Of a DNA stretch of 64,000 nucleotides, positions 55,776 to 64,000 are shown in pieces. The first letter of the stretch is position 1. Every line of letters starts with the position of its first letter. Origin of the DNA: Gossypium raimondii (lineage: Eukaryota; Streptophyta; Magnoliopsida; Malvales; Malvaceae); contig NC_068574.1 of NCBI RefSeq assembly GCF_025698545.1, forward strand, positions 41,936,014 to 42,000,013. The letters are read 5' to 3'. Both the position numbers and the translations under genes were made by a program. The notes below the pieces were generated by a model, which was given only the letters and a program-made list of their open reading frames with translations, was not told the DNA's origin and made no database searches.

Positions 55776-58092
55776 TCAGGGTGTTAAGTCAAAGTTAGAT
55801 TTCAGAAGAGAATGAACTTCAATCAGGGAAGACACTTTGAAATCTGGTGTTAGATCCAAGTTGGCGAAGTCTTGAGAGCCATATCTCCCCTTTTCATCAA
55901 GCAAACATGTTAATGCTCCTGCATTTTTCCCACAAGCCACCTGCAAATACATGTCGTATGAAGATAATAAATGAGATGGATAATCAGTTTTTTCTTCATT
56001 ATTTAGTATCCTTGCTTTTGAAGAGAACACTCACATCATCTTTAAGACTATCACCAACCATCATGACTTCATTTGGTTGAACGTCCCAAGTCGAACATAT
56101 ATGAAGCAGAGGAGCAGGGCTCGGTTTATAAGGACGAAACTCTCGGCTTAGAGCCGGAGAAAACATCATCTGAAAACTATGAATGTTAGATTAACATTCA
56201 TTTGTCTCCCAATCTAACCAAAAAAAAAAAAAGCTCAGAATGGTTCAGTTCATGCTTCAGATAACTTACTCCGAATCGTTGATGAAACAGATCAACTGCA
56301 TCTTTGACATTGCGAGTGATTAGTCCCCTTCTGAAATAAATGGAAGCAACTAAGGTTAGCATCTAAAAACACCACCATGAAAAAAAGAAAGGTTGACAGA
56401 TTAAAATCCTAAGTACTACAGAAAAATTAAACACAGCAAACCAAAATGCTATTTATAGCTATAGTGGTTGGTCCAACCTATTGTGTTTCAACTCTTCAAT
56501 TTTCTTTAAGTACTTGTGCTTGGACATGGATATGGAGATACGATTATCTCTAAGAATCCTCCAAACACAAAGAGGATCTTAGAAAAAGAATATACCCATG
56601 TTGGATACATACTTGTATCGGGCACTCGTACCTAAGTCCAAATAATAGGGAGCCCAACAGTCAAGCCACATGGAGCATACATGGAAGCTCAGTGATCTGG
56701 TGCGAGGCAATAACTATAATACCAATAGGTATCTTAATATGAAAAATAGATAATTGTAGGAGCAAAAATTGACCGTATTTTCTTTGCATCAAGAAACCCA
56801 CAGAGTTCAGCTGCACCTACAACATTATCAACCAAATGTCACAAGCTTAAATTGGTTAGCATGTAAAATGGAAAATAAATGAAGCTCTTCAGCTGAAAGA
56901 TAGAGAACTGCGGTTGCTAAATCTCAACTTAAAAGGAGAGAGCCCCAGCAAGCACAAAGGCAAAATCCAAGACAAACATCAAATGAAAATAAATCAATGG
57001 AAACCTCATATGAAAATGCTCCCAAATGTTTGCTACGTTGTAACTATTGGGAAACTATGAAAGATATCTACATTTGCCCAAAAACAAAGCATATGAAGTT
57101 GCTAGCTAATGATATTCTTAAACCCAAGTTTTTCACAGTTATTTTAATTGTTGTGTTCACAAATACATTGAGTGATGAAAAGAAAAGCAAGTTTTTCAGA
57201 TTTCATCAATAAAATTCAGAGTACAATTCTCTCCATTGACATTCTTTCAATCTTCTTTAATCTTCTTGAAGGATACATGAATTTCAACACTCTGCAACTG
57301 AACAATCCATCAGCTAATTTTACCTTAAACCCCACAAACATAAGTACATTTTCCAAATAATAATGGACAGATATTCATGTTCTATAATTGATACCAACTA
57401 ATTCAATGAAACACAAAACAAGAAACCACACTGCATATCCATATTACATGGACTCAGATTGATTGTCAAACAAGGATGAGTTCAAAATAAAAATGGGTAT
57501 TCTTGTTTACTTTTTAAATGTTTCCATATGTTCAAAAAAAATATTATATATTAACAAAATTGTGTATATTTGTGTGTATTCGAGTATGTACGAAAGAAGC
57601 AGATTTCCTCTTCAAAAGGGTATCCTTGCATTTTAATCCTATTCAAGTATATAACTTGAAAACTGAACTTGAAAGTGACAGAACCAAATCATCAAACAAA
57701 ATCAAATAATAATTAACATGACCCTGACATTTCCCTTTCACTTTAATAGCCACCAAAAACTAACCAGGCATGATTTGGAGGCGATCAAGGCCCTGTTTTT
57801 CGAAATCAGCAATAATCTTGTAAGCTTCTTGCTGCTTTTCGGGACTCCAACTCTCAATGTGGTGCAAGATATCAATCCCAGAGGGGTTTTCAGCTTTGAT
57901 TCGCTTGTACTCGACGTCTCCGAGGACAGCCTTGTACATTGCGGCGAAGTCGATGACAGGGACGGTGAGGGTGCCATCCATATCGAAAACGACGCCGCGG
58001 AGGCGGGATTTGGCTGCTGCGACAGTGGACATGGGAAAAAGAAGGGATTTGGGGGGCAAGCGGAGGAAGGATTTGGAGAGAAATGAAGGCAT
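55776..58092 (-). CDS. HAD-superfamily hydrolase, probably organelle-targeted
   Basis: Five exons on the minus strand: 58092-57765, 56816-56774, 56330-56270, 56169-56035 and 55940-55776, all with GT/AG borders and compatible phases. They encode 243 residues. HAD motifs are complete: I, VVFDMDGTLT (nucleophile D37 and D39); II, GLITRN (T129); III, FRPYKPSP (K159); IV, VGDSLKDD (D184 and D188/D189). It closely resembles the plant protein encoded by Arabidopsis At2g33255, annotated only as a haloacid dehalogenase-like hydrolase, so the substrate is unknown. The first 30 residues are S, K and L-rich without acids, as in a plastid or mitochondrial transit peptide. I chose Met at 58092 because it matches the family start MPSxLSK; in-frame Mets at 58185 and 58032 are alternatives. 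No defect is seen. Confidence 0.92.
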
Positions 58093-58370
58093 TCGAGATT
58101 GAGAGAAGGATGGATTTTGGAGGCTATTTATGGGATTGAGGCTTTGGGGGTTTCTGGATTTTGGTGGGCGATTGATGTGAATCATCAGTCATCAATGTGT
58201 GGCGGTGAAATTATTAGCTCTAAATAAAAGCCACAAAAAAAATAGAGGCGAAAATAGTGTGAAACGGCACAGCGTATAGGACAAAACGACTTGCAGAAAA
58301 GAACCAAAACCTTAAACTACGCAAAGTGCTCTTCTGTTACCGTTTTTTCAGCAGCCGAAACTAGAGCTCT
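58093..58370. promoter_or_regulatory. Presumed promoter and 5' UTR of the HAD gene
   Basis: A moderately GC region with no repeat, upstream on the minus strand. An in-frame extension to Met 58185 overlaps its start. No TATA box can be placed with confidence. It may be shared with a transcript going right from about 58377. Confidence 0.35.
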
Positions 58371-58376
58371 GCAAAC

Positions 58377-59160
58377 ATGTCTGGCCTCGCAAATAACAGC
58401 GACAAGAAGAATTTCTTCCATTTTCAAAGAGGAGAAACCACAAGAGAGAGTTTTAATTTCTATTTGTTCAGTTGTGTCATTGTTTATGCTACCTCGTTGA
58501 TTATAATGAAGGCAAGTTTTCTTTCCCTTGGAGAGATTGATGAAGCTGATTACGGTTTAGAAAAGAAGAGAATCAAAGAAGCAACTTAGATTATGGTTTG
58601 CAGGCATGAACTGTTTGCTATGCGTTTAAAAAGACTAACTCAATTCAATACTGCATTGACATGTTTTTCATGTACTCCTTATGCTTTCATAATAATTGAA
58701 GATGAAAGATGCAACTTTCTAAAATAAGAGTAATGTCCGCATGGGATGATAATATCATCTTCGTCTACTGTAATAATACTTTTATTATGAATTCTATAGA
58801 TGCAGGGTTGAAGATCAAGATTCCTATCTGTATTATACTTAACAATAGTTTTCTGTACACCAATTGCAGCTTTGCATCATATTTCCTCCACCCATATGCA
58901 GCAGCGAGTTGGGTTGAAGGTTTGTTTCCTCGACAGTGTCATTACACACTTGTTTGTACATAGCCTGGACTGAAGATGTTGGTCTTTTTCTAAGTTTCAA
59001 TAATTTAGCGTTTGGTAGTTGGCCTACGTGCTTTACAAGTGCATTGCCTTCATATGCAGAAAAGCATCAAAGGATTTCCCTTAGAGAACTCGTACTTGCA
59101 TGTCAAATAGACAAGATGTCAAGGAAGGACTCCCAGGTAATTAAAAATTTAACGACTTAG
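58377..59160 (+). CDS. Possible short spliced gene, not recognised
   Basis: Plus-strand exon-like stretches occur divergently to the HAD gene. One starts at ATG 58377 (MSGLANNSDKKNFFHFQRGETT). Another lies at 58507-58587 (KASFLSLGEIDEADYGLEKKR). A third, 59059-59140, follows 'tatgcag', reads EKHQRISLRELVLACQIDKMSRKDSQ and stops before 'gtaatt'. These have ordinary amino-acid composition and plausible splice sites, but I cannot name a family or join them in frame with confidence. They might instead be a pseudogene fragment. Confidence 0.3.
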
Positions 59161-59324
59161 CTGCCTTACAAGTCATTGGATAAATGACAGTTGTACTATA
59201 CTTTTGAAGTATTACAGAATGATAATTCAATGGAAACGATTCCAAGAAATGAGCTCAATTCATTGTACTCGCTACTTTTTTAACAATTTTCTTTGTATAA
59301 AGCGTTCTTTTGTTTAGTTAAGGA

Positions 59325-61120
59325 GATGTTACAATATAATAAAACGAGATGTGGTGATAGAGAGGAAAATTAGAGTAGATTTTGGAAAATAAGTGTTGTG
59401 TCATGTATTGGTGATGGAGGGGCTAAAAAAAATGAGAGTTACATGGTTATTTTGATTGTAAAAAAGAAAGGTTTAGCATATTCAGTTTGCCCAAAAAATC
59501 AGAAAAAGTCTCTTAAGTGCAACTTTGGATCTTCTATTTCTATTTATAGTCTTTGCAAATTAATTATCTCAAAGAATGGTCCAATTATATATGTTTATCG
59601 GGTTGATTAAATAATAATTTAAAAACTTTAAATTAATTCTCAAGTCATTTCTATACTTGTGAGAAAACATGTTCGTGAATGCGATTTATTTCTCTAACTT
59701 CATTATTTTCATTCATTTTTGTCATTTGGTTCTACATGCAATTCATTTCTGGATTCAACGAGCCAGCGAAGGGACCAATTGGACATATATAATTAGGGCT
59801 CAAATAATTCATAATTAAGTTTCAGCCTTTTGCCTATTAATTATAAACTTATTTAGTTATAAAGTCATTCTACTATAGTATCGTGATTGAGCTCTCTATA
59901 ATTACATACCATTACAAAAACTACTTAATAAGTGTTCATCTAATGACACTGTCATAAGTGCGTTACCCTCATAGGATATTCTTAATCTCTTTGGGATAAC
60001 TTTGTTCTCCCAATATGATCCTATTTTATCTTATGATAACAATTATATTTTCCTTCATGAAAAGTCAATTACTATAAGATAGTAATTAAGTCATTTATCA
60101 TAAAGACAAACTACTCATGGTTGCGTTTGCTTTTCATCTATTTTGTAATGTCGATAAGATGATGTCATTTACCCATTAGTTAGGTTATGAATTTCACTAT
60201 TGTAAATGATTCTACATACTGTAAAAGTCATATGCTCAATGCATCAACTTTCGATTTCTCATCTATTTGAACTCGGGCTTTTACTTACATCAAAGTATAT
60301 ATATGAGTCACACATACATAGTCTATCATCCACTTAAGATTAAGGTATGTCACACTATGAATGTCATAAGTGAATAAATCCATAAACAGATCTAGGATCC
60401 ATCCTACTTAGGTCCTGTCTGATGTACTATAAGTCTAATCAATCACATCTATATTCTTATATTCTGGGAGTCATTCGCTTCGATGTTCAAGACAAAGCAT
60501 CTCCCAAATTGAACTTAAAAGACGACATATTAGTCTTTCAGCCAATTTGCTCATTTTCGATTAAGCTAAAGACATGTTTAGGTTTTTCTACTACAGAAGC
60601 TATCTTTCTGTATTATGATCTGACCACGTAATATCGCTTAGTATGAGTTAAGCATTAGAAAATCAATAAGCCAATACGTGCAAAAGCATTAAGGAAAACA
60701 TGAAAAGACTATTAATGTAATCAATGAATATTTTATTAAACCAATTTGTTCAAAAAATTACAAGTATACAAAATTAATATACTACACTTAAGGCACTAGA
60801 TTCAACAATCGCTCCTCTGCAGTGGAATTGCCAAAATGTAAAAGGTTCTTTTGGTAAGATGAGGATACGTTACAATTTAAGAAAATGAGGTGTCGTGGAA
60901 AGATGGTGGAGAGGAAGATTAGAGCAGACTTTTGGAAAACAAGTGTTGTGGTAAGTGGTGGCATTGGATGCAATAAGGGGCTGAAAAAGATGAGAGCTAC
61001 GGTAGTTGTTGTGATTGTAAAAATAAAGTTGCAGAGAGAAGTTTGCCCAAAAGATTAAAAAAAAGAGTCCCCTAAATGGAACTTTGGATATTCTATTTAT
61101 AGCCTTTCCAAAGTAGTTAT
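59325..61120. repeat. Diverged direct repeat pair, possible LTR element
   Basis: About 59325-59590 and 60870-61120 are collinear over 250-270 bp: 'gttacaat', 'agattttgga/agacttttgga', 'aaataagtgttgtg/aaacaagtgttgtg', 'tgatgg..gggct', 'gattgtaaaa', 'agtttgcccaaaa', 'gcaactttggat', 'tttatag.cttt'. They are separated by about 1.3 kb with no retroelement genes. This suggests two LTRs of a non-autonomous element or a simple duplication. Neither TG...CA termini nor target duplications could be fixed. Confidence 0.5.
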
Positions 61121-62959
61121 CCCAAAGAACAGATATGAAACAAAGTGACATATTTTATAGAACGTGGGAGAGATGTGGGTTAGTTCACAAGAACATGTTA
61201 TGAATTATTGGGTAATGAGAGTGAATGAAATCGCATTTATGTTACTTGTAGTGAATAATGAGAGAGAAGTTATGAAAATAATGGATATAATGGTAATTTA
61301 GTGGAAGTTACTCTCATATATCTCATTTTAGCAAGGAGAGTGCTATTTGCAAACTTAATTGTGAGTACACGGATTGATCAACAAGGAGAGAGAGGCAAAG
61401 TCACTTATATTTTAGAGAAAGGTTAAGATGCAGAATTCTTAACAATATCCGTATCTAAGCCTTCAAACTGTGCTCTCCAAGACATCCCAACGGTAGAGAA
61501 AATCTAAGAATCTTGCCAACAGCTTGACTCTATAACCTTCTTCACAAGTTACTTTGGTTGAAGAATTAGTAACCAAAAACAAATATTTATATTTTTGAAA
61601 GTCAAATTTGGTGGAGAGATTGTAATCTCATAATCAAATGGCTGATATGGAAAATCTGATCATATCTTAACCCAATACTTGTTTGAAACCATGATTATAA
61701 GTCGTGGCATCCAGATTTGTAAAATATTATGTTTGAGAAGATGATGGTACAAGGAATCTATTTTGACGTTATAAGCTGTATTTGTGTTTTCATAAATTTA
61801 TACGCAACTCATTTCATTGGTGCGCATACAGCTTCAATATAGTAGATATTTGTTTATTGTGACCAGTTGTGGTTTGATTAATTCTAAGCTCCACCTGCGA
61901 TGAGCATTAAAGTCCACAAATTATTTATAGAATGACATTTTCAGATGATTCATGTCACTACTTTTTTAAATTCGCTATCAATTAATCTTCGCATTTAAAC
62001 TAACAACCCAATCCGTTGACATATGAACTAGTTTACATCAATAGCCAGTATTTTCATTCTGATTTGCTTTCATAATTTATTCTTTTAACAATTCTATTTA
62101 TTTCTAACGTCGCTAAGCATCAACATGTATTTCATACCAACTCGATATTTTGACACACTAGCAAATATTTAAGAAAATAATAAAATCCTAAAATTTTAAA
62201 ATTATTGTTTCAAAACCACATCTACAGACAATTATTTAGGATGTGGTTTTCAAATAATTATAAAAATATATTAAAATTAATAAAAATTATTCGAATTACT
62301 ATAAATATAAACAAAATTGAAATCACTTTAAAAAAATTGAAATGACGAATAAAAAGAAAAATAATGTAAAGTTTAATGTAAGTAAAAGCCCTTGTTTGAA
62401 GCTGTTGTTTGCTCTGCATTTTGTCTACTACTAAGTGGTTGAAAATGAGAAAATATGTTACAAATTTGGGAAAAAAAACATTTAAGTATGATCCAAGTAA
62501 ATAGCATGATATATAAATATTGCTATTCGAAAAATAAAAAGTATGGATTCTATTATTTTGGATTTGTTGTTTGGTGAGAGTTATTTTAATTTTGATTATT
62601 TGATTTAAATTAAGTTTAATTTTAAATTTTTTATTTTTATATTTCCTTATAATTCTTGAATAAATTTTTATTTTTTAATAATTATTTGGAAAACTAACTA
62701 AAATGAACACGGATAAATGGTTCATCATATTCAAATCTTGAATATAAGTTCATGAGAACTTAGTGAGATAAACACCCATTTACTTGAATCATTTTTGTAT
62801 TTCGCATTTGTTAATTCAATTCACCATCTCATTGTTCTTTGTTCTTCAAGCCTAATTAATCCATACTTTGAATTCATCACATGCTCTAACACATTCTAAT
62901 TTCTCTGTTCTTGTCTTAAGACCATGCAGATACGCCATAACATTTCATACGAAGCTCGT
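61121..62959. other. AT-rich gene-less stretch
   Basis: No gene is recognised. A short stem-loop lies at 62201-62258 (arms 'caaaaccacatc' and 'gatgtggtttt'). The rest is low-complexity AT-rich DNA. Confidence 0.5.
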
Positions 62960-63260
62960 CACAAAGGAAGTTCATTAGAATATCTCATTGAAGATGTAAC
63001 ATGATACACCACAAGGGATTTTCCTTCTGAGTTCATTACAACTATCGTTCCTTCAGAGTTTGCCGTTAATGTCATTTCTTTCCCTCAGAGTCCGCTACAG
63101 AGGCGTTTCCTTCAGACGGTTGCCACAAAAGTCATTCTTTAGAGTGCGTCACAAAGGATTTCCCTTCATAGATCGCCACAAAGATTTTTTTTCTAGCGTG
63201 TTTACGATAGAGATTCACCTAGACTTACATTTCGTGAGCTTTTCCCTTATCGTCCTAGGT
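62960..63260. repeat. Imperfect tandem repeat with CGCCACAAAGG-type units
   Basis: Five or more imperfect units of about 30-35 bp share 'ccttcagagt.cgccacaaagg' (for example 'ctcagagtccgctacagagg', 'cttcagacggttgccacaaa', 'tagagtgcgtcacaaagg'). It probably lies within a gypsy-type LTR reaching the right end of the window. Confidence 0.6.
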
Positions 63261-64000
63261 CACATAGAGAACCCCTTTTGAGCAATCACCTTTCTTTAGT
63301 TCTTTTCCATATGATGTCATAGCCCAACTATGGTCTTACACAATATGGTGTCATGGCCATGGACTTTTCCTTCTAGAGATTCACATCAAATATCTTGTTT
63401 TTAGTCCCGATGGACCCCTTTAGACTCTACCGCAATGAACAGACACAAACTCTTCATACACTGACATCATTCAAGACTTAACACTTGATTCATATAGACA
63501 CCCAAGCTATTTCTAGACATGCCCATACAACTATACTTTAACTTCAGGATTCCTATCACTTACTTAAACTTGTCAGGTTTCATACAAACTACACATGCAA
63601 AGTCCATCAAACATTTATGCAATAGTATAATCATCATGCCATACTTTTTTAGATTTGATCTCATAGATAAATTAACTTTCACAGAAGCTCTCACATGAAC
63701 AATATGCAAACAAGAGTTAGCTTAGAGACTCACCTGACAACCACGGATAGTAGCTTGAACCTTAGATCTAGCATCTAACAAGGATTGCAACAACCACTGC
63801 CTTATAAAATAGAAAATCACTATTAGAACTCATTTCAAATAACTTGGTTATCATCTCTAACCTAGATAACCCACATAAAAAACCTTACTTTTTCATCTTA
63901 CGGTTCATACATTTTTAAAAGCCTAATCTTTCATAACATACGAAGCCATAAAACTTACTTTGACATGGAGAATCATCCATATAATTCAAGATTTTATCTT
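63261..64000. other. Probable LTR continuation at right edge
   Basis: Contains 'tcatagcccaactatggtcttac' and 'gtgtcatggccatgg' words that look repeat-derived. No coding frame is meaningful. The element's other end must lie beyond the window. Confidence 0.4.

Overview
This is a plant nuclear window, AT-rich and dominated by transposable elements. Introns with canonical GT/AG borders, a cytosolic-type tRNA-Ser, plant L1 LINEs, Ty3/gypsy chromovirus and Tat-type LTRs, a Ty1/copia element and MULE-type MITEs all point to a dicot. The LTR styles (very long gypsy LTRs with GCTC/GAGC hairpin arrays and CACACGG/CCGTGTG arrays) look like Gossypium or a close Malvaceae relative, but that is inference from memory and not a search result.

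Only a few host genes are visible. (1) A VMA21-like V-ATPase assembly gene lies on the minus strand (20253-21053, two exons) and carries an in-frame stop in exon 1. (2) A tRNA-Ser(AGA) gene is at 21954-22035. (3) A DUF2828 / VWA-like gene on the plus strand (28674-39336) is a clear pseudogene, with frameshifts, stops and an 8.65-kb gypsy element inside its CDS. (4) An apparently intact AWPM-19/PM19-like membrane protein gene (54037-54730, three exons) has a promoter with RY, ACGT-core and TATA motifs. (5) An apparently intact HAD-superfamily hydrolase gene lies on the minus strand (55776-58092, five exons). Two exon-like orphan stretches (about 45030-45110 and 59059-59140) are unassigned.

Layout. 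1-560: old LTR-like remnant. 2630-4700: degraded LINE (minus). 6320-10380: a second, longer LINE with endonuclease, RT, zinc-binding and RNase H regions (minus). 10850-14625: SINE-like copies, a roughly 470-bp tandem AT-rich repeat split by a foldback MITE, a second SINE type with 14-bp target duplications, and a truncated MULE-type MITE. 14999-20115: a 2.9-kb solo LTR with a perfect 5-bp target duplication, followed by a tandem duplication of its 3' two thirds plus flank. 20250-22040: VMA21-like gene and tRNA. 22750-26939: LTR remnants. 27859-28482: long-TIR MITE with a 9-bp target duplication. 28674-39336: the DUF2828 pseudogene with its nested chromovirus. 40785-44781: deleted Ty1/copia element. 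47125-50216: an old LTR interrupted by a younger solo LTR. 50695-53444: a SINE interrupted by a Tat-like solo LTR. 53870-58092: the two intact genes. 58200-64000: mostly repeats, including a diverged direct repeat at 59325/60870 and an imperfect tandem repeat near 63000.

I do not see a new multi-gene system. The interest lies in clean nested insertions, in which removing an insert restores the host repeat or reading frame, and in structural rearrangements.
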